NCBI GenBank assembly: GCA_012518515.1
Contig: JAAYRZ010000091.1
Location: forward strand, 1-32,972
Length of the DNA: 32,972 nt
Reading direction: 5' to 3'
Source of the DNA: Alcaligenaceae bacterium
Lineage (GTDB): Bacteria > Pseudomonadota > Gammaproteobacteria > Burkholderiales > Burkholderiaceae_B
Under the pieces are notes generated by a model, which was given only the letters and a program-made list of their open reading frames with translations, was not told where the DNA came from and did no database searches. Of the stretch, positions 8,682 through 17,664 are shown piece after piece (position 1 is the stretch's first letter; each line of letters starts with the position of its first letter). A program made the translations under genes and the position numbers.

Positions 8682-9413
8682 ATGGCTAAAAAACTTTTTG
8701 CTGCAGCTACTGTTTGTCTTAGCTTAACAGCATGTCAAGGGATGGACATTGCCGGTATGGTTGGGGCTGCTACTACCTTAGCAAGTGCCGCTAGCATTAG
8801 TGATAGTGAGATTAATGCACTTGGTATACGTACACAACAACAGCTAGATGCAGAAAATAAAATTGCACCAGCCTCTAATGCCTATGCAAAACGGCTTAGC
8901 AGTCTCACCCGTAATTTAAGTAGTTATGAAGGCCATCAACTTAATTATCAAGTTTATCTTACTAATGAAGTAAATGCCTTTGCCCTGCCCAATGGTGGCA
9001 TCCGTGTATACAGTGGACTGATGGATAGGATGACGGATGATGAACTACTGTATGTGGTTGGTCACGAGATTGGTCACGTAGTCAAGGGACACTCAAAGCA
9101 ACAAGCACGTACTAGTATGTTGAGTTCTGCCGCTTTACAAGCGGTCTCATCTAGCGGCTCACCTGTCGCAGCCCTTTCTAGCAGTGTGATTGGACAATTA
9201 GGACATCAACTAGTTAATGCCCAATACTCTCAAGCACATGAGTATGAGGCTGATGCCTATGGACTCAAAGTCTTACAACAACAAGGTAAGAGTAAAGACG
9301 CTGCTGTTTCAGCTCTACGCAAGTTAGCACAATTAGGTGGTGATAATTCTAGTATGTTCTCTTCTCACCCTAACCCCTCTGCACGTGCAGAGCGAATTGC
9401 TAATATGAAATAA
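8682..9413 (+). CDS. loiP: LoiP-like M48 metalloprotease lipoprotein
   Basis: Zinc protease of the cell envelope. An N-terminal signal with lipobox LTAC (C18) is followed by QGMD, closely like LTGCQNMD of E. coli LoiP/YggG. Residues 96-116 (EVNAFALPNGGIRVYSGLMD) match LoiP, and the zinc site is H128-E-I-G-H132 with EYEAD at 187-191 giving the third ligand. The DxHP-like SSHPNPSARAERI tail near 227-239 is typical of M48 proteins. At 243 aa it has LoiP length. In E. coli LoiP is an outer-membrane lipoprotein working with BepA; the role here is inferred. The ribosome-binding site AAGGGG precedes ATG. Its stop is 5 bp from the convergent truA stop. Confidence 0.9.
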   Translation: MAKKLFAAATVCLSLTACQGMDIAGMVGAATTLASAASISDSEINALGIRTQQQLDAENKIAPASNAYAKRLSSLTRNLSSYEGHQLNYQVYLTNEVNAFALPNGGIRVYSGLMDRMTDDELLYVVGHEIGHVVKGHSKQQARTSMLSSAALQAVSSSGSPVAALSSSVIGQLGHQLVNAQYSQAHEYEADAYGLKVLQQQGKSKDAAVSALRKLAQLGGDNSSMFSSHPNPSARAERIANMK

Positions 9414-9418
9414 GCTTG

Positions 9419-10234
9419 CTAGGCATCTAAGATAAAACTCAGACTATCAGTCACAGCTAGCTCGGGTATTAAGTCATTAATACCCGATTTTTCTGGATAA
9501 TGTATATGCGCAAGATATAAGCCAGCGGCCATAAATGTTGGAGCGGCAAATTTGCGATCTTTTAATTCAAGCAATTCAGCCATAAACTCTGGCTTGTGCT
9601 TACCCTTACCGACATAAACCAGACTGCCGATAATATTACGAACCATATGATGCAAAAAAGCATTACCCTGAATCGAAAAAACGAATAAATTACCCTGTTT
9701 TTTTATATCAAGATAGTTAATAGTCCGGATCGGCGAATGTGCTTGGCACTCCGCAGATCTAAAACTACTAAAGTCATGCACACCGACTAAGTGAGTCGCT
9801 GCTTCCTGCATCAACTCAAGTGATAACGGCAAATGATACCAACCCACTAAACCTTCTAAGATAGCAGAGTGAACGGGATGACAGCGTAAAACATAAATAT
9901 ATGTCCTAGCTTCAGCATCAAAACGGGCATGAAAATCGCTCGTGACCTCTCGAGCCCATTTGATTCGAATATCAGGTGGTAAAAAGCTATTAACCCCCCT
10001 AACCCAAGAGTTATCACTGCGGCTAGCATCAGTATCCAGATGAACCACCTGATGGATTGCATGAACTCCCGTGTCAGTGCGTCCAGCACAAACAACTTGA
10101 GTCGGTACAGTGATAAACTTACTAAGCGCTGATTCTACCGCCGTTTGTACAGTTGCTCTATCAGTTTGAGCCTGCCAACCGGAGTATGCTTGCCCCTGAT
10201 AGGAAATACCTAAGGCAATACGATGCTTGGCCAT
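9419..10234 (-). CDS. truA: tRNA pseudouridine(38-40) synthase TruA
   Basis: Converts U38-U40 in the anticodon arm of many tRNAs to pseudouridine. The catalytic aspartate is D54 in CAGRTDTGVHA (49-59). Other family blocks are YQGQAYSGWQ (12-21), ARFDAEARTYIYVLR (about 104-118) and FLHHMVRNIIGSL (about 194-206). At 271 aa it has normal length. The ATG overlaps the preceding stop by one base (TAATG), so translation is coupled to the mini-protein upstream. In related genomes truA is usually followed by trpF; here it ends against convergent loiP. Confidence 0.96.
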   Translation of the reverse strand: MAKHRIALGISYQGQAYSGWQAQTDRATVQTAVESALSKFITVPTQVVCAGRTDTGVHAIHQVVHLDTDASRSDNSWVRGVNSFLPPDIRIKWAREVTSDFHARFDAEARTYIYVLRCHPVHSAILEGLVGWYHLPLSLELMQEAATHLVGVHDFSSFRSAECQAHSPIRTINYLDIKKQGNLFVFSIQGNAFLHHMVRNIIGSLVYVGKGKHKPEFMAELLELKDRKFAAPTFMAAGLYLAHIHYPEKSGINDLIPELAVTDSLSFILDA

Positions 10235-10482
10235 TAATCTTTATCCAAGTCTAAACTGATTTCTTTTAGTTTTTCTCTAAAGGCTTTGGCAGCCGGGCTT
10301 TGATCTGCTGAAGCAATACCTTTAGTCTTTTGCTTTGCCAATACCAAAGAGTCTTCAGCTTCATCAGCCAAATTTTTAGTACGCATAAGCTTTTGGGCAA
10401 GAAAAAGAATTACCGTAATCAGAAGCACGAAAGCAACTAATAAGGCAGTAATATTATCACTGATGTAATGCGGTAATTGCAT
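10234..10482 (-). CDS. 82-aa single-TM protein at the FimV position, possible FimV remnant
   Basis: I do not recognise a named family with certainty. One membrane helix (about residues 12-31, ITALLVAFVLLITVILFLAQ) is followed by a basic turn and a charged cytoplasmic tail ending SPAAKAFREKLKEISLDLDKD. In many Burkholderiales the asd-truA interval encodes FimV, a large protein with LysM, one TM and an acidic tail with a TPR end. This protein sits exactly there and is coupled to truA (TAATG). The ISLDLD ending resembles acidic motifs I associate with FimV tails. It may be a reduced FimV or an unrelated replacement. AAAGGG lies about 10 nt before the ATG. Confidence 0.6.
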   Translation of the reverse strand: MQLPHYISDNITALLVAFVLLITVILFLAQKLMRTKNLADEAEDSLVLAKQKTKGIASADQSPAAKAFREKLKEISLDLDKD

Positions 10483-10515
10483 TTTCTAGGCCCTTTATCT
10501 ACCGTGAGTGATGAC

Positions 10516-11637
10516 TTACATTTCACCTAAAGCAATACGCAACATACGACGTATAGGCTCTGCGGCACCCCATAACAACTGGTCACCTACAGTAAATGCA
10601 CTAATATACTCAGGCCCCATATTTAGCTTACGGACGCGCCCAACTGGGATATTTAAAGTGCCAGTTACTGCAACGGGTGTAAGCTCACGCATAGTGACAT
10701 CACGGTCATTAGGTACTAGTTTTGCCCAATCACTACTCTCAGCAATGATGTCATTGATCTCATCAAGTGGCACATCCTTTTTTAATTTAAAAGTAAGGGC
10801 CTGACTATGAGAACGCATAGCACCTACACGCACACACAATCCATCAATAGGAATAATTTGTTCGCCACTGCGACCAAGGACCTTATTGGTCTCAGCCTGT
10901 GCCTTCCACTCTTCACGTGATTGACCATTATCCAATTGGGTATCAATCCATGGAATCAAGCTACCACCTAAGGGCACACCAAAATTACTTTGTGGCAATG
11001 ACTCATCTCGTTGCGCTGCGAGGACCTGGCGATCAATTTCCAAAATGGCCGATGCAGGATCGTCAAGTAAAGATTGTACCGAATTACCAAGAATACCAAA
11101 CTGAGTCAATAACTCACGCATGTGCTGAGCACCACCGCCAGATGCTGCCTGATAGGTCATGCTGCTCATCCACTCCACAAGATCGTGTTTAAACAAGCCA
11201 CCGACACCCATCAACATACAACTAACAGTACAGTTACCGCCCACATAATCACGCACGCCCTTAGCAAGAGAAGCATCAATTAAATCGCGGTTAATCGGAT
11301 CGAGCACAATCACAGCATCATCATTCATACGTAATGCACTAGCAGCATCAATCCAGATCCCATCCCAACCGGCCGCACGAAGTTTTGGATAAACATCATT
11401 GGTGTAGTCACCACCCTGAGCAGTTACGATGATGGGTAATTTTTTTAAGCTATCAATATCAAAGGCATTTTGCAAAGGACCTGCACCCTCTGCCCACTGT
11501 GGCGCATCGCCTCCAGCATTACTCGTCGAGAAGAAAACCGGTTCGATTAGTTTAAAATCACCCTCATCACGCATACGCTGCATGAGCACCGAACCCACCA
11601 TGCCTCGCCATCCGACAAGACCAACTGCTTTTGACAT
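10516..11637 (-). CDS. asd: Aspartate-semialdehyde dehydrogenase
   Basis: NADPH-dependent reduction of aspartyl-phosphate to aspartate semialdehyde, the branch point for lysine/DAP, threonine and methionine. The N-terminal Rossmann motif is [15 protein letters not shown]. The catalytic cysteine is in GGNCTVSC (C136 counted from this start), and the catalytic histidine is probably in [10 protein letters not shown]. It is the enterobacterial-type Asd, about 373 aa. I prefer the ATG at 11637 because the protein then begins [12 protein letters not shown], like other Asd proteins. A GTG four codons upstream (11649) is possible, and neither has a strong ribosome-binding site. It follows leuB by about 90 bp and may have its own promoter in that AT-rich gap. 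Confidence 0.95.
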   Translation of the reverse strand: MSKAVGLVGWRGMVGSVLMQRMRDEGDFKLIEPVFFSTSNAGGDAPQWAEGAGPLQNAFDIDSLKKLPIIVTAQGGDYTNDVYPKLRAAGWDGIWIDAASALRMNDDAVIVLDPINRDLIDASLAKGVRDYVGGNCTVSCMLMGVGGLFKHDLVEWMSSMTYQAASGGGAQHMRELLTQFGILGNSVQSLLDDPASAILEIDRQVLAAQRDESLPQSNFGVPLGGSLIPWIDTQLDNGQSREEWKAQAETNKVLGRSGEQIIPIDGLCVRVGAMRSHSQALTFKLKKDVPLDEINDIIAESSDWAKLVPNDRDVTMRELTPVAVTGTLNIPVGRVRKLNMGPEYISAFTVGDQLLWGAAEPIRRMLRIALGEM

Positions 11638-11727
11638 AAAATTACTCACTCAAGAAAAATTTAATCTATTTTTAAATAATATCACTATCGTCCCATCAGT
11701 AGAAACGATAGCAATATATATCATTAA

Positions 11728-12807
11728 TTAACTGTTTAGCGCTGCTATAACTGCATCACCCATAGCCTTAGTACCGACCTTTGTCGTGCCCTCTTCATAA
11801 ATATCGGCAGTACGATAGCCTTGAGCCAAAACCTTACGAACAGCTGCTTCAATTTTCTGAGCAGGTTCTTCAAGATCAAAACTATAACGAAGCATCATGG
11901 CTGCCGATAAAATTTGCGCAAGCGGGTTAGCAATATCCTGGCCTGCAATATCTGGTGCTGAACCATGACTTGGCTCATAGAGCCCCTGATTTTTTTCATT
12001 TAAAGAAGCCGATGGGAGCATGCCGATGGAACCAGTTAGCATAGCCGCTTCGTCCGATAAAATATCACCAAATAAATTACCAGTAACCACAACATCTAAC
12101 TCTTTAGGCGCTCTAACCAATTGCATCGCCGCATTGTCGACGTACATATGACTTAGCTGAACTTCTGGATAGTCACGACTCTCATCAATGATGATATTGC
12201 GCCAAAACTGTGATGTTTCAAGGACGTTCGCCTTGTCCACGCTGAGCAATTTACCGCCACGTTTTTTAGCTGCTTCAAAAGCGATTTTAGCGATACGACG
12301 CACCTCGGTTTCAGCGTAACGCATCGTATCAAAACCCTCATCCTCACCTGCGAAAGGTCCATCTTCAGCTTTACGCACACCACGTGGCGTACCGAAATAA
12401 ATATCACCTGTTAATTCACGAACGATTAACAAATCCAGTCCAGAAACAATCTCCGGCTTAAGAGAGGAAGCATTAGCCAACTCTGGATATAAAATAGCAG
12501 GACGTAAGTTAGCGAAAAGACCAAGCGCTTTGCGCAACCCTAAAATGGCCTGTTCTGGACGTAGATGCCGCTCTAAGGAATCATACTTCCAGTCACCAAC
12601 AGCGCCAAATAAAATTGCATCGGCACGCTTAGCTAATTCCAAAGTACGTTCCGGCAATGGATGACCATCACTCTCATAAGCCGCACCACCGACTGGCGCC
12701 TCTTCGAATTCAATATCAAGGTCCAAGGCTTTTAATACGCGTACGGCCTGCTCTACAATTTCGGAACCAATGCCATCGCCAGGTAAGACTGCTACTTTAT
12801 AGGTCAT
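11728..12807 (-). CDS. leuB: 3-isopropylmalate dehydrogenase
   Basis: NAD-dependent oxidative decarboxylation of 3-isopropylmalate, the third leucine-specific step. Family blocks are [10 protein letters not shown] near the N-terminus, [14 protein letters not shown] (about 127-140), the metal-binding segment [15 protein letters not shown] (about 243-257), and the NAD-binding [18 protein letters not shown] (about 280-297). At 359 aa it has standard length. It lies downstream of leuD with a 10-bp hairpin in the 76-bp gap. The Shine-Dalgarno is weak (GAAG). It is the last leu gene of a leuCDB cluster; leuA is not in the window. Confidence 0.98.
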   Translation of the reverse strand: MTYKVAVLPGDGIGSEIVEQAVRVLKALDLDIEFEEAPVGGAAYESDGHPLPERTLELAKRADAILFGAVGDWKYDSLERHLRPEQAILGLRKALGLFANLRPAILYPELANASSLKPEIVSGLDLLIVRELTGDIYFGTPRGVRKAEDGPFAGEDEGFDTMRYAETEVRRIAKIAFEAAKKRGGKLLSVDKANVLETSQFWRNIIIDESRDYPEVQLSHMYVDNAAMQLVRAPKELDVVVTGNLFGDILSDEAAMLTGSIGMLPSASLNEKNQGLYEPSHGSAPDIAGQDIANPLAQILSAAMMLRYSFDLEEPAQKIEAAVRKVLAQGYRTADIYEEGTTKVGTKAMGDAVIAALNS

Positions 12808-12838
12808 GATTTACTTCTTTTAAAATTATTTGGTTAAC

Positions 12839-12865
12839 AAGCAGCCTGTAAAATTCAGGCTGCTT
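12839..12865. other. Intercistronic hairpin between leuD and leuB
   Basis: Perfect 10-bp inverted repeat AAGCAGCCTG/CAGGCTGCTT with a 7-nt loop (TAAAATT). On the minus strand it is followed by GTTAACCAAATAATTTTAA, not a clear T-run, so it is at best a leaky terminator. It could lower leuB expression relative to leuCD or protect the leuCD message. Confidence 0.6.
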
Positions 12866-12883
12866 AAGGAACTATGGTTAAAA

Positions 12884-13531
12884 TTAATTAGCGACTTTCG
12901 CTAGCCATGGTTTTTCAGCTAAACGTGCTTCTTCATACGTTTTAATTTTATCAGCTTCACGAAGAGTCAAACCAATATCATCTAAGCCATTTAACAGACA
13001 GTATTTTCTGAAAGGATCAATTTCGAAGTGATATACATTACCTGATGGTGAGGTCACTTCTTGCTTATCCAAATCAATACTTAACTGATAACCGGGATTA
13101 GCTTCAACCTCATCAAACAGTGTGCTTACTTCATCTTCACTCAAGATAATTGGCAATAATCCGTTTTTAAAACTATTATTGAAGAAAATGTCGGCAAATG
13201 ACGGCGCAATAATTGCTTTAAAGCCGTATTGCATCAGAGCCCAAGGCGCATGCTCTCGACTTGAGCCACAACCAAAGTTTTCACGTGCGAGTAATACTGA
13301 CGCACCTTGATAACGCTTTTGGTTCAAAACAAAATCAGGGTTTAATGGTCGTTTGCTGTTGTCCATACCAGGCTCACCATGATCCAGATAACGAATCTCA
13401 TCAAACAGGTTCGGACCAAAGCCACTACGCTTAATCGATTTTAAAAACTGCTTTGGAATAATTAAATCCGTGTCCACGTTTGCACGATCTAATGGAGCAG
13501 CCAAGCCCTTATGAATAGTAAATGATTCCAT
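12884..13531 (-). CDS. leuD: 3-isopropylmalate dehydratase, small subunit
   Basis: Swivel-domain subunit of isopropylmalate isomerase, which forms the active dehydratase with LeuC. Typical blocks are [21 protein letters not shown] (about residues 9-29), [16 protein letters not shown] (about 84-99) and [17 protein letters not shown] (about 112-128). At 215 aa it has normal length. AGGAG lies 8 nt before ATG and spans the end of leuC, leaving only 2 bp between the genes, so the two subunits are tightly coupled. Confidence 0.98.
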   Translation of the reverse strand: MESFTIHKGLAAPLDRANVDTDLIIPKQFLKSIKRSGFGPNLFDEIRYLDHGEPGMDNSKRPLNPDFVLNQKRYQGASVLLARENFGCGSSREHAPWALMQYGFKAIIAPSFADIFFNNSFKNGLLPIILSEDEVSTLFDEVEANPGYQLSIDLDKQEVTSPSGNVYHFEIDPFRKYCLLNGLDDIGLTLREADKIKTYEEARLAEKPWLAKVAN

Positions 13532-13533
13532 GC

Positions 13534-14940
13534 CTATACTCCTAACTGACGAACATCAACAAAATGACCATTAATCGCTGCTGCTGCGGCCATCGCCGGA
13601 CTAACTAAATGCGTACGACCACCATTACCCTGACGACCTTCAAAGTTTCGATTAGACGTTGAAGCACAACGCTCACCAGGCTCTAAACGATCAGCATTCA
13701 TAGCAAGACACATAGAACAACCTGGATCACGCCATTCAAAACCAGCATCAAGGAAAATTTGATCTAAGCCCTCATCTTCTGCTTGTTTCTTGACCAACCC
13801 CGAACCTGGAACAACCATGGCTTGGATCACATTGGTCGCTACTTTTTTACCCTTAGCAACAGCTGCTGCCTCACGAAGGTCTTCAATGCGGGAGTTAGTA
13901 CAGGAACCAATAAACACCTTATCGATCTTAATCTGATTAATTGGCATCTCAGCTTCTAGGCCCATATATTCTAATGCGCGCTCAATGCTAGAACGCTTAA
14001 CACTATCACTTTCCGCCACAGGATTAGGCACTTTATCTTCGATACTTAAAACCATCTCTGGTGAAGTGCCCCAGGTTACTTGAGGACGAATATCGGCGGC
14101 ATCAATCTCCACTACCTTGTCGAAATGAGCTCCCTCATCAGAAACCAAAGTCTTCCAATAAGCGACTGCCTGCTCCCAATGTTCTTCGCTTGGTGCATAT
14201 GGACGGCCTTTAAAATACTCGATGGTCTTATCATCTACCGCAACCATGCCCGAGCGCGCGCCCGCTTCAATCGCCATATTACAAATGGTCATGCGGCCTT
14301 CTACCGATAACTCACGAATGGCGCTACCAGCAAACTCAATTGCATGCCCCGTACCACCAGCTGTTCCAATTACACCAATAATATGTAAAACTACGTCTTT
14401 TGCACTACAGCCAAAAGGTAACTTACCTTCGACTTTAACCAACATGTTTTTATCTTTTTTCTTTAATAATGTTTGGGTAGCTAAGACGTGTTCTACCTCA
14501 GAAGTACCAATACCAAAGGCCAAGGCTCCAAAAGCTCCGTGTGTACTCGTATGAGAATCACCACAAACAACTGTCATACCTGGTAAAGTGGCCCCCTGCT
14601 CAGGACCAGTAACGTGCACAATCCCCTGACGAATATCGTCCATACCGAAGCGAATAATCTTATGCTCAGTACAGTTTTTTTCTAGCGTATCAACCTGAAG
14701 CTTTGAAATAGGATCCTCGATCCCCTTGTCGCGATTAATCGTCGGAACGTTATGATCCTCAACTGCCAAGTTGGCACTAATACGCCAAGGCTTGCGTCCA
14801 GCAATTTTTAAACCCTCAAAAGCTTGGGGACTGGTTACTTCATGCAATAAATGACGATCAATGTATAAAATACAGGTACCGTCTTCTTGCTGATGAACCA
14901 CGTGCTCATCCCACAGCTTGTCATATAATGTTTTAGCCAT
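13534..14940 (-). CDS. leuC: 3-isopropylmalate dehydratase, large subunit
   Basis: 4Fe-4S dehydratase that isomerises 2- to 3-isopropylmalate with LeuD. The cluster cysteines are C347 (FIGSCTNSR) and C408/C411 (PGCSMCLAM). Further blocks are [19 protein letters not shown] and the C-terminal [10 protein letters not shown] start at the ATG at 14940 (MAKTLYDKL, 468 aa): it matches E. coli LeuC and has GGAG 6 nt upstream. A TTG four codons further up overlaps that ribosome-binding site and is rejected. It is the first gene of leuCDB. The 200-bp leader is AT-rich, and I see no leucine-codon-rich leader peptide in it. Confidence 0.98.
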   Translation of the reverse strand: MAKTLYDKLWDEHVVHQQEDGTCILYIDRHLLHEVTSPQAFEGLKIAGRKPWRISANLAVEDHNVPTINRDKGIEDPISKLQVDTLEKNCTEHKIIRFGMDDIRQGIVHVTGPEQGATLPGMTVVCGDSHTSTHGAFGALAFGIGTSEVEHVLATQTLLKKKDKNMLVKVEGKLPFGCSAKDVVLHIIGVIGTAGGTGHAIEFAGSAIRELSVEGRMTICNMAIEAGARSGMVAVDDKTIEYFKGRPYAPSEEHWEQAVAYWKTLVSDEGAHFDKVVEIDAADIRPQVTWGTSPEMVLSIEDKVPNPVAESDSVKRSSIERALEYMGLEAEMPINQIKIDKVFIGSCTNSRIEDLREAAAVAKGKKVATNVIQAMVVPGSGLVKKQAEDEGLDQIFLDAGFEWRDPGCSMCLAMNADRLEPGERCASTSNRNFEGRQGNGGRTHLVSPAMAAAAAINGHFVDVRQLGV

Positions 14941-15074
14941 GCTTATCTCCAAATGCTAAAAATATTTTTACTTATCTATTGTCGGCATTTTTGCTTAGCT
15001 TAACAAGACAAATAGATATACTAGTACCAATACTACTATATAGATATGTATAGAAAAAATTACGTCATGAATTA

Positions 15075-15113
15075 CTCTCAAAGATTAAGTGCTTGCTGAC
15101 TTATCTTTGAGAG
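15075..15113. terminator. Long hairpin after ptsI, possible terminator
   Basis: CTCTCAAAGAT (15075-15085) pairs with ATCTTTGAGAG (15103-15113), extended inside by AAGT/ACTT after a one-base bulge, making about 15 pairs. It sits 30 bp beyond the ptsI stop and in the leuC upstream region. No T-run follows on either strand. It may stop ptsI transcripts in a factor-assisted way or protect their 3' end. Confidence 0.45.
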
Positions 15114-15142
15114 CCACTCATATTTAGCTTGTCAGCGACGGT

Positions 15143-16900
15143 TTAGGTTTCAACAATATAACCTAAATCATCCAATTCAACTCGCGCTACTGTCTTAAAG
15201 GATTTCAGCACGCGTTCAGTAATATGACCAATATGACTTTGACGAATAATATGCTTAATCTCAGGGATATGCTTAGAGCCCATTGAGAACTCTCTTAAGC
15301 CTAGTCCTAGTAATAAACGGGTATATAAACTATCCCCCGCCATCTCTCCACAAATTGAGACAGGTTTACCCATCTCTTGCCCCGTTTTGATCACGTGCTC
15401 AATAATTCGCACTACAGCAGGATGTAAAGGGTCAAATAAATGCGCTACATCACTATCGACACGATCAATCGCAAGCATATATTGGATAAGGTCATTAGTC
15501 CCAATTGAAACAAAATCAACTTCAGCTAAGACCAAATCTACAACATAGGCTACGGCAGGGATTTCAACCATGACACCGAGTTCATAGTCCTCGCTAAATT
15601 CTTTGCCTTCACGTTGTAGTTCGAATACCGCTTCAGCTAACATTTTTTTGACACTGACGATCTCATGCATATGCGCAACCATAGGTACTAAAATCTTCAA
15701 ATGACCATGAGTTGCGGCTCTAAGTAAGGCCTTTAACTGTGTCATAAAAAGATCTGGACGAGCCAAACAGTAACGAACAGCACGAAGACCCAGCGCAGGA
15801 TTAGCCACTGCTGAATATTCACCGTGTAAGCTTTTATCCGAACCTATGTCCAGTGTACGTATAGTGACTGGCTTGCCTTTTAGTTGCTTCAGTACTGAGG
15901 CATAAGCTTCATATTGCTCATCCTCAGAAGGCAAGTCATCTCGTCCCATAAAAAGAAACTCGGTACGATATAAACCTATCCCTTGGCCACCAGCAGCAAT
16001 GACATCAGCGGCCTCTTCTGGATTTTCAATATTGCCTAACACGGTGACTTTTTGCTTATCCAGACTGATCGAATCAAGGTTTCTTTTATCCCAAAGAATT
16101 GATTTATCCTTGAGCAGGCGCTCTTCTTTTTTCTGATAGTAGCGCAAAATATCGGCAGAAGGATTAACGATAATACCGCCATTTTCACCATCAATCACAA
16201 TTAGATCGTGATCATGAATCAACTGCCTAGAATTTAGCGCACCAACTACCGCCGGTACTCCCATACTACGTGCCACAATTGCTGTGTGCGAGGTTGGACC
16301 ACCAAGATCGGTGATAAATCCAGCAAATTGAGAGGCACGCATTCTGACCATGTCTGCTGGTGTAATATCACGTGCTACAACAATTGAAGTAACCGAAGTT
16401 GATAGCTTAGCAACTAAACGCATGGGTTTATTACCACCGCCCTGCAGCTCATCAATAATTAATTCGATCACTTGGCGAATATCCAAAGCACGTTCACGCA
16501 AGTAAGCGTCTTCCATGGCTTCGAACTGATGAGCTAAATGCTGTCCTTGAGCGCTCAAGGCCCATTCAGCGTTATAGGCATTTTCTTGAATCAAGACCTT
16601 GCATTCTTGCGCTAGAATTGGGTCACTTACTAAAAGACTATGCACATTAAGCAAAGGAGCTAACTCCTTTGGTGCATCTCTTGGTAGTTCTCTTTGTAAG
16701 GCTTCAAGCTCGTGATAAACCTGCTCAATCGCTTTATCTAAACGCTGGCATTCGGCCTCTACCTCATTAATATCAATATGATAGTGAGGAATTTCTAAAT
16801 CAGTCTCATCCATAATAATGGCTCGACCGATAACCACCCCTTTGGAGACTCCTTTTCCTCTAAGCAAAAACATAGCTTTGCTGACGGCATCACTCTCCAT
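15143..16900 (-). CDS. ptsI: Phosphoenolpyruvate-protein phosphotransferase (enzyme I)
   Basis: Takes phosphate from PEP and passes it to HPr. The phosphorylated histidine is H205 in GGPTSHTAIVARS. The PEP-binding barrel carries VSIGTNDLIQYMLAIDR and the catalytic cysteine C517 in VSICGEMAGD. At 585 aa it has typical length. ATG at 16900 has AGGGAG 5 nt upstream, which supports the slightly long N-terminus (MESDAVSKAMFLLRGKGVSKG). It lies 23 bp after ptsH. With HPr and EIIA-Man but no permease in the cluster, it most likely serves a regulatory phosphorelay. Confidence 0.97.
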   Translation of the reverse strand: MESDAVSKAMFLLRGKGVSKGVVIGRAIIMDETDLEIPHYHIDINEVEAECQRLDKAIEQVYHELEALQRELPRDAPKELAPLLNVHSLLVSDPILAQECKVLIQENAYNAEWALSAQGQHLAHQFEAMEDAYLRERALDIRQVIELIIDELQGGGNKPMRLVAKLSTSVTSIVVARDITPADMVRMRASQFAGFITDLGGPTSHTAIVARSMGVPAVVGALNSRQLIHDHDLIVIDGENGGIIVNPSADILRYYQKKEERLLKDKSILWDKRNLDSISLDKQKVTVLGNIENPEEAADVIAAGGQGIGLYRTEFLFMGRDDLPSEDEQYEAYASVLKQLKGKPVTIRTLDIGSDKSLHGEYSAVANPALGLRAVRYCLARPDLFMTQLKALLRAATHGHLKILVPMVAHMHEIVSVKKMLAEAVFELQREGKEFSEDYELGVMVEIPAVAYVVDLVLAEVDFVSIGTNDLIQYMLAIDRVDSDVAHLFDPLHPAVVRIIEHVIKTGQEMGKPVSICGEMAGDSLYTRLLLGLGLREFSMGSKHIPEIKHIIRQSHIGHITERVLKSFKTVARVELDDLGYIVET

Positions 16901-16923
16901 ATAAACTCCCTATCTTCTAACCT

Positions 16924-17193
16924 TTATTCGCCTTCACCAAACTTATCGTCAAAAAGAGCCTCAATAGCACTTAAGGCTTCTTTTGCATCAACGCCTTCAG
17001 CATCAAGCGTCACCGTGACTCCCTTGCCTGCCGCCAACATCATCACACCCATAATACTTTTTGCATTAACTCGTTGATCAGCACGATTTATAAAAATTTC
17101 ACTTTCATACTTACTGGCTAATTGAGTGAGTTTAGCTGCGGCTCTAGCGTGCAAGCCTAATTTATTACTAATGACGATATCTATTGTCTGCAT
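16924..17193 (-). CDS. ptsH: Phosphocarrier protein HPr
   Basis: Small phosphocarrier between enzyme I and EIIA proteins. The phosphorylated histidine is H15 (NKLGLHARAAAKL). The regulatory serine is S46 (NAKSIMGVMML), at the positions seen in canonical HPr; Ser46 matters where an HprK/P kinase exists, and hprK is not in the window. At 89 aa it has normal length. It is 51 bp downstream of the EIIA gene and 23 bp upstream of ptsI. Confidence 0.97.
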   Translation of the reverse strand: MQTIDIVISNKLGLHARAAAKLTQLASKYESEIFINRADQRVNAKSIMGVMMLAAGKGVTVTLDAEGVDAKEALSAIEALFDDKFGEGE

Positions 17194-17244
17194 GACTAAA
17201 TAATTCTCATAACTAAATTTAACAGATAGGGTAAATAATATATA

Positions 17245-17655
17245 TCACTGAATTGAATGGCCAGAGTTCAGGGTACGAATACTTTTCGTACCACCATCAA
17301 CCACCTTTTCAATTAAAGTAGGCAGTTCATGAGCACGATAGGCAATGGCTGATATCACCATCCCTGGATTAACACCACAAATCAAGGCAGTAGGTACATG
17401 ATGTTGATTTAAACGTTCAGCGACTCGAACAGAAATATTAGATGGTGTAGCACCATACAAGTCAGTAAGAATTAATATCTCCCTGGCTTCTAAATCAAAA
17501 AGTGCATTAAAAATAAACTCATACACCTGGTCCGGACACGAATCTGCCTGAATATCAAAAGGATAGATATCCTTAGCATCTGGAAATACATGCAAACCCA
17601 CATCTAACAACGCAGACGCCATTGGCTGATGGGCAATAATCGCAATACGGACCAT
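17245..17655 (-). CDS. PTS EIIA component, mannose (EIIA-Man) family
   Basis: Cytoplasmic phosphoacceptor domain of 136 aa. The phosphorylated histidine is H9 in IIAHQPMASALL. TDLYGATPSN (about 64-73) is the conserved loop of the EIIA-Man fold. There is no IIB domain and no membrane IIC/IID gene nearby, so sugar transport is not supported. In betaproteobacteria such stand-alone EIIA-Man proteins sit with HPr and EI and are thought to regulate. The gene follows gshB by 9 bp. Confidence 0.93.
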   Translation of the reverse strand: MVRIAIIAHQPMASALLDVGLHVFPDAKDIYPFDIQADSCPDQVYEFIFNALFDLEAREILILTDLYGATPSNISVRVAERLNQHHVPTALICGVNPGMVISAIAYRAHELPTLIEKVVDGGTKSIRTLNSGHSIQ

Positions 17656-17664
17656 AATTAATCC

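Noticed and set aside
9856..10095. 79-aa hydrophobic ORF antisense or out of frame within truA
   Set aside because: It is a shadow of a conserved gene with no ribosome-binding site or context.
10508..11731. Plus-strand ORFs opposite asd (98, 97 and 100 aa)
   Set aside because: They are shadows of the conserved minus-strand asd gene, with no ribosome-binding site or coding signal of their own.
14941..14952. TTG start extending LeuC by four residues
   Set aside because: These codons are the Shine-Dalgarno region (GGAG) of the ATG at 14940, which matches other LeuC proteins.
14941..15142. Leucine leader peptide before leuC
   Set aside because: I see no short ORF with a run of Leu codons in this interval.
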